This document shows, in pieces, positions 54,832-62,705 of a DNA stretch of 64,000 nucleotides. This DNA is from Holophagaceae bacterium. GTDB taxonomy: Bacteria; Acidobacteriota; Holophagae; Holophagales; Holophagaceae. Numbering within the stretch: the stretch's first letter is position 1; each line of letters starts with the position of its first letter. Location: positions 511,001 to 575,000 of the forward strand of contig JADKKO010000002.1 in assembly GCA_016720465.1 (NCBI GenBank). Reading direction: 5' to 3'. A program made the translations under genes and the position numbers. A model generated the notes under the pieces. It worked only from the letters and a program-made list of their open reading frames with translations. It did no database searches and was not told the DNA's origin.

Positions 54832-55362
54832 ATGAATCCCAGCCGCGACCGCATCGTGCCCATGCTTTCCGAAGCCCAGATCCGGACCCGGATCCAGGAG
54901 CTGGGAGCCCAGATCGGTGCGGACTACGCCGCCAAGGATGTCGTGGTGGTGGGCCTTCTCAACGGCGTCTACCCTTTCTTTGCGGACCTCACCCGCGCGA
55001 TCCAACTGGACTTCGATATCGGCTTCATGCAGGTGTCCAGCTACCATGGCGGCACCGAAAGCACGGGCGAAGTCAAGATCGTGAAGGACCTGGATTCCGC
55101 CATCCAGGGCCGCCACTGCCTGGTGGTGGAGGACATCGTGGACACGGGCACCACCCTGTTCAAGGTGCGCAACCTGCTGCTGGACCGCGGACCGCTCAGC
55201 CTGAAAGTCTGCACCCTGCTGGACAAACCCAGCCGGCGGAAGACCCCGGTGCCCGTGGATTATGTCGGTTTCACCATCGAGGACCATTTCGTCGTGGGCT
55301 ACGGGCTCGACCTGGATGGCAAATTCCGCAATCTGCCCTTCGTGGGGATCTACCAGCCATGA
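54832..55362 (+). CDS. hpt: Hypoxanthine phosphoribosyltransferase
   Basis: A 176-residue purine salvage enzyme forming IMP/GMP from hypoxanthine/guanine and PRPP. The PRPP-binding loop is CLVVEDIVDTGTT. DVVVVGLLNGVYPFFADL and FMQVSSYHGGTESTGEVK are the usual HPRT motifs, and the C-terminus has DYVGFTIEDHFVVGYGLD. It overlaps lptE (ATGA). Confidence 0.96.
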   Translation: MNPSRDRIVPMLSEAQIRTRIQELGAQIGADYAAKDVVVVGLLNGVYPFFADLTRAIQLDFDIGFMQVSSYHGGTESTGEVKIVKDLDSAIQGRHCLVVEDIVDTGTTLFKVRNLLLDRGPLSLKVCTLLDKPSRRKTPVPVDYVGFTIEDHFVVGYGLDLDGKFRNLPFVGIYQP

Positions 55363-55907
55363 AAGGGCCGCTGGCCGTTCTGGCGCTGGCGGGAAGCCTG
55401 GCCTGCGGCTACCACCGGCTGGACAAGGTGCCCCATCCAGCGGCATGGATGAAGAAGGGCACGACCATCCGGCTGGCCAAGTTCAGGAATCTGACGCCCC
55501 GGCTGGGATTGGAGGAACGGTTCACCAAGGCCCTTGAAAACCGCATCGTGGCGGCTTCTCCATGGAAATTGGTGACCCAGGGCGCGTCCAGCCGCTATGT
55601 GCTCCAGGGAACGCTGCTGAGGTACGAAGTGCGGCCCATCGGGCTCTCCCTGGGCACCGACCGGCTCAAGGCGTCCGCCGGCGGCGCCAGCCGGGTCGAA
55701 ATCGTGGTGGTCGCCTCCCTGGAACTGCTGGATGGGCAGACCGGCATCGTGCTGGCGCGCCGGCCGGGCCTGACCTTCTCCAATCAATACCGCGTGGACC
55801 AGAACTTCGCCAGTTTCGACAGCCGGGAGATCACCGTGGTGGAAAGCCTGGCGGACGATTTCGCCGAGAGTTTCATCACGCAGTTGCTGGAAGGCAATGA
55901 CCAATGA
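55359..55907 (+). CDS. lptE: LPS-assembly lipoprotein LptE
   Basis: A 182-residue outer-membrane lipoprotein. The signal ends in a lipobox SLAC with the mature Cys next to GYHRL, a common LptE start. A body of strands and helices follows with LEERFTKALENRIVA and YVLQGTLLRYEVRPI. LptE plugs the LptD barrel that inserts LPS. The order hpt-lptE-holA, with 4-bp overlaps on both sides, supports the call, because lptE is often next to holA. Confidence 0.85.
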   Translation: MKGPLAVLALAGSLACGYHRLDKVPHPAAWMKKGTTIRLAKFRNLTPRLGLEERFTKALENRIVAASPWKLVTQGASSRYVLQGTLLRYEVRPIGLSLGTDRLKASAGGASRVEIVVVASLELLDGQTGIVLARRPGLTFSNQYRVDQNFASFDSREITVVESLADDFAESFITQLLEGNDQ

Positions 55908-56923
55908 GTGCGCCTGCCGCCTGGCTGCAAGCCGATCTCGCGCTCATCCATGGCGAGGATTCCGAAGCCAGGCGCCAGGCCGTGGAGGCATGGAAATCCT
56001 CGCGGGTGGACCCCGAGTGGGCGGAGTTCGCCCTGAGCGTCTGCAGCGAGAACGCGCCCTGGGGCGAGGTCGTGAGCGCCCTTTCGGAGTCAGGCCCCAT
56101 GGGCGTCGCGCGGGTGGTCATCGTGCCCCAGGCGGACCATCTGCTGCAAAAACCGAAGGACCTTCCCGCGGCGGTGAAAGGCTGGCTGACCAAGCCGCCG
56201 CCGGACACGCATCTGCTGCTGGTGGCCCGCACCCTGCTATCGGCGGGTCCCGGCAAGCCGCTGGGGGCGAAGCCTTTTTCGGATTGGGTGAAGGAAGGCC
56301 GCGTGCTGAAGGTGGGTGTCCTCGAAGGCGATGAGATCCGCAGTTTCGTGGAACGCGAAGCCGCGGCGATGGGCTTGAAGCTCGATGCCGGCGTCGCGGC
56401 CCTCGTGGGTTCGCGCATCGGCGGCCATGCGGGCCTGCTTCGCCGCACGCTCGAAGTCCTGGATCTGCTCGCGGACGATCGCCGCGTGAGCGCCGCGCTG
56501 GTGGCCCAGGCCACGTTCAGGCTCGCGGAGCAGAGCGCTTTCGTGTGGTCCCAGGCCTGGCAGAAAGGCCAGGCCGACCGCGCCCTGGAGGCGCTCCGGC
56601 AGGCGCTGGAGGATGATCCGGGGGGCGCGCCGCTGCTGCTCCTGGGCCAGGCCCGCCGCGAAGTGGAGCGGGTCTGCAACCTGGCCGAAGCGGGTGGGTT
56701 GCGGGGCGCGGATCTGACGGCCGCCGTGGGTCTCGGCCCCCGCCAGGACTGGCTCCTGGAAGGGTACCAGCGCGTTCTGGCTAAGCTGAGAACCGATGGC
56801 GCGCGCCGTCTGCTGGCCCGGATCGGCGAAGCTGACCGCGACATCAAGGGCCAGGCCATCGGACCCGTCAGCACCCTGACGGATCTCACGCTGGGCCTTT
56901 GCCGGGCCTGGGGCGGCCGCTGA
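55904..56923 (+). CDS. holA: DNA polymerase III subunit delta
   Basis: A 339-residue clamp-loader delta subunit. The AAA+-like N-terminus reads LIHGEDSEARRQAVEAWK, followed by VARVVIVPQADHLL and the helical collar domain with LLLLGQARREVERV and GLGPRQDWLLEGYQRVLAKL. Weakly conserved family. The call is supported by the linkage to lptE. Start overlaps lptE (ATGA). Confidence 0.88.
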   Translation: MSAPAAWLQADLALIHGEDSEARRQAVEAWKSSRVDPEWAEFALSVCSENAPWGEVVSALSESGPMGVARVVIVPQADHLLQKPKDLPAAVKGWLTKPPPDTHLLLVARTLLSAGPGKPLGAKPFSDWVKEGRVLKVGVLEGDEIRSFVEREAAAMGLKLDAGVAALVGSRIGGHAGLLRRTLEVLDLLADDRRVSAALVAQATFRLAEQSAFVWSQAWQKGQADRALEALRQALEDDPGGAPLLLLGQARREVERVCNLAEAGGLRGADLTAAVGLGPRQDWLLEGYQRVLAKLRTDGARRLLARIGEADRDIKGQAIGPVSTLTDLTLGLCRAWGGR

Positions 56924-56932
56924 GGAGGAACC

Positions 56933-58060
56933 ATGGGAAAGCTTGCATCGATGGCCGCTGCGGCGGGATTTGGCCTTCTGCTTTCCTGCAGCGGCGGGAG
57001 CGGCCCTGGCGACAAGGCCACCGGCACCACCAGCAACCTTTCAGTCCACCTGGTCGGAGCCCCTGGCGATGGCGTCCAGGCCCTCAGCCTGGCCATTCAA
57101 AAAGTCGAATTGAATGGCCCCAACGGATGGGTGGCGGTGGCTAGCCCCAATGCGGCCTTCTCCCTCATGACCTTGGTGGACGGCAGCTCCGCGGTGCTGA
57201 CGAACGGCGCCAGCCTGGCCTCGGGCACCTATTCTTCCGTGCGGCTCACGCTGGGGCAGGGCAGCACGGCCCAGCTCGCGGGCGGCAATGCGGTGCCGCT
57301 GGTGCCCGTGGCGCAAGCCTTCGTGTTGCCATTCAATCTGACGATCGGAAGCAATGTTGCAGATCTCACGCTCATCGTGGACCCAGGCCGCTCGGTGCAA
57401 CCCAAAGGCAGCACGCTCGTTTTCGCGCCGGAGTGGCGCGCCGTGGACCGCAATGCCACCGGGTCCATTTCTGGGACGTTCACGGACAACCTCGGCCAGC
57501 CGCTGGCCGGAGCCCTGGTGACCGCCCAGTATTTCCAGGCCTTCGGCGAACCGGTGATCCTGCGCCGGGCGCTCACGCGCGCCAATGGCGCGTACACCCT
57601 GGACCTGCTCCCCTTCGGCACGGCCTGCTATTCGGTATGCTTCCCTCAAGTGGGCGCGAAATCCTTCGATGCGAAAGCCAGCTTGGTCTTCACGCCGCAG
57701 AGCGGATCGCCATCCGGCACGTTCACAACCAGCTTCTCGCCCCGGGCCGATCTGAGTTCCACCAGCGGCACAGTGACGCCGGTCACGAATTCGAGCCAGA
57801 GCGATGAGATCCAGCTCGTCTTCGGCCCCATCCTGGCCGGCAGCGAAATCCAATCCTTCATCATCGGAACAAGTCCTGGAATCCAGCAGGGCAGCGCGGA
57901 ATCATGGGCCTTCACGAAGCTTCCCGGCGGCAGCACCTATCAGCTGCGCGCCAAGCGCCGCACCTGGTCGCCGGACAGCAGCTTCGCCGAGCAGACCAGG
58001 TTCAGCGGTGACTATGCCTTCCTGACGAACATGGATTTCCATTACGACTTCTTCTTCTGA
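56933..58060 (+). CDS. DUF4382 lipoprotein with carboxypeptidase-regulatory-like domain
   Basis: A 375-residue lipoprotein. Lipobox LLSC with Cys at about 19, then the DUF4382-type domain (SVHLVGAPGDGVQALSLAIQ, with KVELNG and SYSSVRLTLGQ-like strands, about 35-170). A second part begins SISGTFTDNLGQPLAGALVT, which is the start of a carboxypeptidase regulatory (CarboxypepD_reg) beta-sandwich. Such proteins are surface lipoproteins of unknown role. AGGAGG-like sequence lies before the ATG. Confidence 0.78.
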   Translation: MGKLASMAAAAGFGLLLSCSGGSGPGDKATGTTSNLSVHLVGAPGDGVQALSLAIQKVELNGPNGWVAVASPNAAFSLMTLVDGSSAVLTNGASLASGTYSSVRLTLGQGSTAQLAGGNAVPLVPVAQAFVLPFNLTIGSNVADLTLIVDPGRSVQPKGSTLVFAPEWRAVDRNATGSISGTFTDNLGQPLAGALVTAQYFQAFGEPVILRRALTRANGAYTLDLLPFGTACYSVCFPQVGAKSFDAKASLVFTPQSGSPSGTFTTSFSPRADLSSTSGTVTPVTNSSQSDEIQLVFGPILAGSEIQSFIIGTSPGIQQGSAESWAFTKLPGGSTYQLRAKRRTWSPDSSFAEQTRFSGDYAFLTNMDFHYDFFF

Positions 58061-58117
58061 GGTTGAGCTGGAGCGGGCCGAGGCAGACAATGGGGAGCTG
58101 ATCTTTCTGGAGTTCCC

Positions 58118-59098
58118 ATGGCTGAATGCGCGATCCCCACACTCACCCCGATGGATGTGGTCGAAAAAAAGTCAGTGCTGCCCGGGAGCTACCGCGCGGA
58201 TATGAAGGACCTGGGGAATCTGGACCTCACCGCCCCGGTGCTGGAGCTGATCCGGCGCACCAGCTCGCGGCTGCCCCAGGATGTGATCGATGCGCTGGTG
58301 AGGGGCCGCGATGCGGAGGAGGAGGGCTCCCGCGCCTTCAACACGCTCAACGATATGGTGCGGAACATCCTGCTGGCCGATGGCCACGTCACGCCGCTCT
58401 GCCAGGACACGGGCACGGACATCTTCTGGGTGCGCCATCCCTTCGGGCTGAGCCAGCGGAAGGCCAAGCAGCAGATCCGGGAGGCCATCGTCGAGGCCAC
58501 GAAGCGTTCCTGGCTGCGGCCGAATTGCGTGGAATCCCTTTCAGGCAAGAACAGCGGCAACAACCTGGATCCCTTCCATGAAGGCCATCCAGTCGTGCAT
58601 TTCGAGGAATGGGAAAAGCCGGAAATCGATGTGGCCATCATGCTCAAGGGCGGCGGTTGCGAAAACGTCGGCGCCCAGTACCGCCTGCCGGATGTGGCCA
58701 TCGGCGCGGGCCGCGATATCGGCGGCGTCCGCAAAGCCATCATCGATGCCGTGGTGAAAGCCCAAGGGCAGGGCTGCTCCCCAGGCATTCTCGGCGTGGC
58801 CATCGGCGGCGACCGCGTCACGGGCTACGAGAAATCCAAGGAAGTCATTCTCCGGAAGCTCGGCACGCCGAATCCCGATCCCAAGATGGACCAGTTCGAA
58901 AAAGACATCACCCAGGATTTGAATACGCTCGGCATCGGCCCCATGGGCTACGGCGGCAACACCACCGTGCTGGGCGTGTTCGTGGAGGAGATGTTCCGCC
59001 ATCCCGCCAGCTTCTTCGTGAGCATCAGCTACATGTGCTGGTCGTCCCGGCGGAGGGTGATGACGATTGGCGCGAGCGGGGAAGTGAGCTTCGATTAA
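58118..59098 (+). CDS. Class I fumarate hydratase, alpha (Fe-S) subunit
   Basis: A 326-residue N-terminal domain of the oxygen-sensitive [4Fe-4S] fumarase/tartrate dehydratase family, hydrating fumarate to malate. The three cluster cysteines are in PLCQDTG, GGGCENVG and QGCSPGILG. SGKNSGNN and MGYGGNTTVLGVFVEE are family motifs. The beta subunit is 59777-60358, downstream of a toxin-antitoxin-like pair, so the two-gene operon is interrupted. Tartrate dehydratase cannot be excluded. Confidence 0.9.
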   Translation: MAECAIPTLTPMDVVEKKSVLPGSYRADMKDLGNLDLTAPVLELIRRTSSRLPQDVIDALVRGRDAEEEGSRAFNTLNDMVRNILLADGHVTPLCQDTGTDIFWVRHPFGLSQRKAKQQIREAIVEATKRSWLRPNCVESLSGKNSGNNLDPFHEGHPVVHFEEWEKPEIDVAIMLKGGGCENVGAQYRLPDVAIGAGRDIGGVRKAIIDAVVKAQGQGCSPGILGVAIGGDRVTGYEKSKEVILRKLGTPNPDPKMDQFEKDITQDLNTLGIGPMGYGGNTTVLGVFVEEMFRHPASFFVSISYMCWSSRRRVMTIGASGEVSFD

Positions 59099-59152
59099 GA
59101 ATTGAGAGAAGATCCAAGTGCTTAGCCCCCAACTTCCCATGAAGGTGCTGCC

Positions 59153-59395
59153 ATGACCACCGCCGATTTGCTTGCGCGCATCACTTCGGATCCCTCTATC
59201 TGTTTTGGCAAACCATGTGTTCAGGGCCATCGGATTTGGGTCTCCTTCATCCTGGATCAACTTGCGGACGGTCGGAGCGTCGGGGAAATTCTGCAAGACT
59301 ATCCGGGCCTCCAGGAAGTCGATATCCGAGCCTGCATCGCTTATGGCTCCGCGATGGCACGTGAACATTTCGTGGCGGTGCGGAGCGCCTCATGA
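59153..59395 (+). CDS. DUF433 antitoxin-like protein
   Basis: An 80-residue protein matching the DUF433 pattern: ICFGKPCVQGHRIWVSFILD, ADGRSVGEILQDYPGLQEVD and IRACIAYGSAM. DUF433 proteins carry a short winged helix-like fold and usually pair with PIN-like DUF5615 proteins. It overlaps the next gene by 4 bp (ATGA). It lies between the two fumarase subunit genes. Confidence 0.88.
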   Translation: MTTADLLARITSDPSICFGKPCVQGHRIWVSFILDQLADGRSVGEILQDYPGLQEVDIRACIAYGSAMAREHFVAVRSAS

Positions 59396-59772
59396 GGGTG
59401 AAGCTTGACGAAAACCTCGGAGAGCGGGGTGCCCGCATCCTGCGATTGGTCGGGCATGACGTGGCCACTGTGGTCGAACAGGGAATGTCAGGCGCGCAGG
59501 ATCAGGCGCTGATTGACGTTTGCCGGACCGAGGGGCGTTGTCTCATCACCCTTGATAGGGACTTCTCCAATCCTTTCATATTTTCACCTGACCGATACCC
59601 AGGCATCGCGGTACTTAAGGTCATGGACGATGCACGTACTGAGGCCGTCTTCCAAGCCTTGCGGGTCCTCGCAGTTGCGCTGAACCAAGGGGATATACGC
59701 GGCAAACTATGGTCCGTCAGCACCGATGGATACCGTGAATGGCAACCCAGCGTTTCAGAAGACAAGGAGTGA
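59392..59772 (+). CDS. DUF5615 PIN-like toxin candidate
   Basis: A 126-residue protein with the PIN-like signature KLDENLGERGARILRLVGHD, AQDQALIDVCRTEGRCLITL and DRDFSN, which supplies the conserved Asp residues (LDEN and LDRDF). Such proteins are probable VapC-like RNases neutralised by their DUF433 partner. The 3' end contains the AAGGAG ribosome site used by the following fumarase beta gene. The C-terminal Trp-rich tail (REWQPSVSEDKE) is unusually long for the family. Confidence 0.85.
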   Translation: MRVKLDENLGERGARILRLVGHDVATVVEQGMSGAQDQALIDVCRTEGRCLITLDRDFSNPFIFSPDRYPGIAVLKVMDDARTEAVFQALRVLAVALNQGDIRGKLWSVSTDGYREWQPSVSEDKE

Positions 59773-59776
59773 ACCC

Positions 59777-60358
59777 ATGATCCGTCTCACCACACCCATT
59801 TCCGAAGCGCAGGCCCGCCAGCTCAAGGTGGGCGACGAGGTGCTGCTCAACGGCAAGCTCGTGCTGTCCCGCGACATCGGTCACAAATACATGAAAGAGC
59901 AGAAGCCCGAATGGCTGAAGCCGATCCTCAAGGACATGGTCATCTACCACTGCGGTCCAGTGGTGAAGAAGAACGAGGACGGTTCCTGGTCCTTCGTGGC
60001 GGCGGGTCCCACCACCAGCATCCGCGAAGAACCCTACGAAGCCGATGTCATGGACACCTACCAGGTGCGCGGCGTCATCGGCAAGGGCGGCATGGGCAAG
60101 AAGACCAGCGACGGGCTGGTGAAGACCGGCGCGGTCTACTTCCACGCCACCGGCGGCGCGGGCTCGCTGTTGGCCGAGCGGGTGAAGCGGGTGGCGGACG
60201 TCCACATGCTGGAAGAATTCGGCAGCCCCGAGGCCTTCTGGGTCATCGAAGTGGAGGACTTCCCCGTGGTGGTCACCATGGACAGCACCGGCGCCTCCCT
60301 GCACGAAATCGTGCTGGCGCAAAGCCAGGAGCGGGCGAAGGCGCTTACGGCCAAGTGA
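59777..60358 (+). CDS. Class I fumarate hydratase, beta subunit
   Basis: A 193-residue C-terminal domain of class I fumarase. Motifs: LKVGDEVLLNGKLVLSRDIG, MVIYHCGPVVKK, SFVAAGPTTSIREEPYE, GKGGMGKKTSDGL, VYFHATGGAGSLLAERVKRV and EFGSPEAFWVIEVEDFPV. The catalytic region with HKYMKE is present. Start at ATG 59777, with AAGGAG 7 nt upstream lying within the DUF5615 gene. It overlaps prmC (GTGA). Confidence 0.93.
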   Translation: MIRLTTPISEAQARQLKVGDEVLLNGKLVLSRDIGHKYMKEQKPEWLKPILKDMVIYHCGPVVKKNEDGSWSFVAAGPTTSIREEPYEADVMDTYQVRGVIGKGGMGKKTSDGLVKTGAVYFHATGGAGSLLAERVKRVADVHMLEEFGSPEAFWVIEVEDFPVVVTMDSTGASLHEIVLAQSQERAKALTAK

Positions 60359-61194
60359 CCATCACCTTTTCTGAACTCCGTCTGGATCTGGCTTCGGCGT
60401 TGGCCCATTTCCTGGAGCCCGATGAGGCGTCAGCCGAGAGCCTGCGCTGGTTCGAAGACGGCCTCGATTGGAACCGCGCGAAGCTCTCCGCCCATGGCGA
60501 GGACGCTGTCCCGGCCCTCGTCCGCAGGCAGGTGGGCCAGTGGCTGCGCCGCCGCCGGGAAGGCGAGCCCTGGGCCTACATCATCGGCTTCGAGCGGTTC
60601 CGCGGCCATCGCTTTGAAGTCACGAAGGACACGCTCATTCCGCGGCCTGAGACGGAACTGGTGTTGGAGGCGGCCCTCGAAACAGGGCGCCGCCTGGGCC
60701 TCCGAAGGGCCTGCGATATCGGCACGGGCAGTGGCATCCTGGGCATCTGCATGGCGCTGGAATCCGATTGGGAAGTCACCGCCTCGGACATCAGCCAGGG
60801 CGCGTTGGCTGTGGCCAGGCGCAATGCGGAGAAACACGGGGCGGAGCTGAGGTTCGTCGCGGGCGATCTGCTGGCGCCCATCCCGGACCCGCTGGAATTG
60901 GTGGTCTCCAACCCGCCCTATGTGGATCCCGCCGACGCTTCCACGCTCCAGCGGGAGCTGTCCTTCGAGCCCGCGCAGGCCCTCTTCGCCGGAGACAAAG
61001 GGTTGGCCCTCTCCACCGGAATTCTTCAACAGGCCAAAGCCCGCGGGGCCCGAGCGGCCGTGTTGGAGATCGGAACTGGGCAGGGCGCGGAGCTGATCGA
61101 GCGAGCCCGCGGGATGGGTTGGACCTCTGCGGCGGTGCGCCAGGATTGGGCAGGCCACGACCGGGTCCTGATCGCCGAAACCAAACCAGCCTAG
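60355..61194 (+). CDS. prmC: Peptide chain release factor N5-glutamine methyltransferase
   Basis: PrmC methylates the GGQ glutamine of RF1 and RF2. The 279-residue protein has the N-terminal helical domain with the PWAYIIGFERFRGHRFEV segment and LIPRPETELVLE, the SAM motif ACDIGTGSGILGICMAL, and the catalytic NPPYVDP. The start is a GTG overlapping the fumarase beta stop. The 3' end overlaps a convergent gene by 4 bp. Confidence 0.95.
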   Translation: MTITFSELRLDLASALAHFLEPDEASAESLRWFEDGLDWNRAKLSAHGEDAVPALVRRQVGQWLRRRREGEPWAYIIGFERFRGHRFEVTKDTLIPRPETELVLEAALETGRRLGLRRACDIGTGSGILGICMALESDWEVTASDISQGALAVARRNAEKHGAELRFVAGDLLAPIPDPLELVVSNPPYVDPADASTLQRELSFEPAQALFAGDKGLALSTGILQQAKARGARAAVLEIGTGQGAELIERARGMGWTSAAVRQDWAGHDRVLIAETKPA

Positions 61195-62705
61195 TTTTTT
61201 GGACTTCCCGGTAGGCCCTCGAGTTCCACCATCGGGGAAGGCGGAGCCTTCACGACGAGCGGCCCCAGCGTGGGTGGCGGCAAGGCTTGGCCACTGGTTC
61301 CTGCAGCCAGCAATGGCAAGTCTTTCAGGGGAAGCCACCAGGCCTGGGTGCCGGAATCGAAGAGGAATCCGCCTGCTTCCGGCTGCAGGGCGCCATCGCC
61401 GAGGGGAATGCTGAAATCCGAGGGGGGGCCGAGTTTCCGCCAGCACTCGGTCCAGGAAGCGCGCTTGATCGCGCCGCTCTCTGGATCCCAGCAGTAGACC
61501 CGGTCCAGGCCCTGGTGCAGGTAGGTTTCCCAGGCGCCACGATCGACGCCTTCGATGGTCTGGGGCGGTGCCGCTGGCATGGGTGCTGCCGTGGCGGCCG
61601 CATCAGGTTTCGTTTCGCCATCCGTTGGTGCTGGATTCGGAACCGGGGCTGTCTCCTGAGTGGGATTGGCCACGGGCCGCAGCAGGGTTGGCACTGCCAG
61701 GCCGAACCAGAGCCTGCCTTCGGGATCGCTCCCCAGCAACTGCAGCAGTTCCGCGTCCTTCTCGTAGGGCGCCGGGATCGCGAAAGTCCTGGGTTCCCAC
61801 AGGGCCACGGGCGTGCCATCGGGTTCCACCTGGAGGAGACGTCCCGGTTCCGGCTGCCACCATATTTTTTTCCCGTTGAACGCAAGGCTGCTTTTCGGTT
61901 CCACGAACCCCAAAGGACCCGGCGCGGGCAGCGAAAGGTGGTTCCAGCCCTCCTTGCCCAGATAGGCGGAAAGCCCCATGCGGTGGGAGATGAGCATGTG
62001 CGCGCCGCCGGTCGGAACCAGGTCCGTGATGTCCTGGATCTCCGGCGGCAGCTCCATGGCTTGGGCGATGGCGCGGGGGCCCTTGGCGCCCTCTCGCTCA
62101 TCCGCCTGGAGAGCCAACGGAAGGCGCACCAATTCGCCCTTGTCCCCGTATCCGATGACGGTGTTCATGGCTCCGGCCGCACCGCTGGCGGCCTGGCCCT
62201 GGTCCAGGGCCAGCCTTTCAACCGCAGCCCTGTGGCTCCAGCGCACGGATTGCGTGTTCAAGTCCACGGCGACGATCAGCGGAACATCCGCCGAGGTGGC
62301 ATCCTGCGCGCGGTAGAGCAGCACGGCCGCGTTGCCGGGGACCACCACGGCGTCCCGCAATTGGGCAAAGCGGTAGAAGCCGTCCGTCACGCCATCGGGG
62401 CGGGGCACGTGAAGCTGCGCGATCAGCAGGCCGTTTTGAAAAATGCCGATCTGCTGCTGGTCCGTTTGGGTCAACACCTGGGCCACTTCGATGCCGCCGG
62501 CGGTGGGGCGCAGCCAATGGAAGGTGCGGAGCGGTCTGCCCCCATCCGTGAACCTGAAAAGCCGGCCCGCCCCCAGGTTGTCCGCGGAGAAACTCGTGAA
62601 GGATTCATCCAGGGAATAGGGGGTGGAGCCGGTGCGCAGCAGCCACCAGGCGCTGCCGCCCAGGGCAAGGGCCACGAGGAACGCCAAGAGCAGTGCTTTC
62701 TTCAT
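61191..62705 (-). CDS. Membrane-anchored protein of unknown function
   Basis: A 504-residue protein with an N-terminal signal anchor (KKALLLAFLVALALGGSAWWLL) and a long periplasmic part rich in beta strands, with repeated Trp motifs (IWWQPEPGRLLQVEPDGTP, RLWFGLAVPTLLR and AWWLPLKD). This resembles a beta-propeller-like body, with an Ala/Pro/Thr-rich linker at about residues 345-385. No domain can be named. Its start overlaps the trmFO stop by 4 bp, so they form an operon. Confidence 0.65.
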   Translation of the reverse strand: MKKALLLAFLVALALGGSAWWLLRTGSTPYSLDESFTSFSADNLGAGRLFRFTDGGRPLRTFHWLRPTAGGIEVAQVLTQTDQQQIGIFQNGLLIAQLHVPRPDGVTDGFYRFAQLRDAVVVPGNAAVLLYRAQDATSADVPLIVAVDLNTQSVRWSHRAAVERLALDQGQAASGAAGAMNTVIGYGDKGELVRLPLALQADEREGAKGPRAIAQAMELPPEIQDITDLVPTGGAHMLISHRMGLSAYLGKEGWNHLSLPAPGPLGFVEPKSSLAFNGKKIWWQPEPGRLLQVEPDGTPVALWEPRTFAIPAPYEKDAELLQLLGSDPEGRLWFGLAVPTLLRPVANPTQETAPVPNPAPTDGETKPDAAATAAPMPAAPPQTIEGVDRGAWETYLHQGLDRVYCWDPESGAIKRASWTECWRKLGPPSDFSIPLGDGALQPEAGGFLFDSGTQAWWLPLKDLPLLAAGTSGQALPPPTLGPLVVKAPPSPMVELEGLPGSPKN

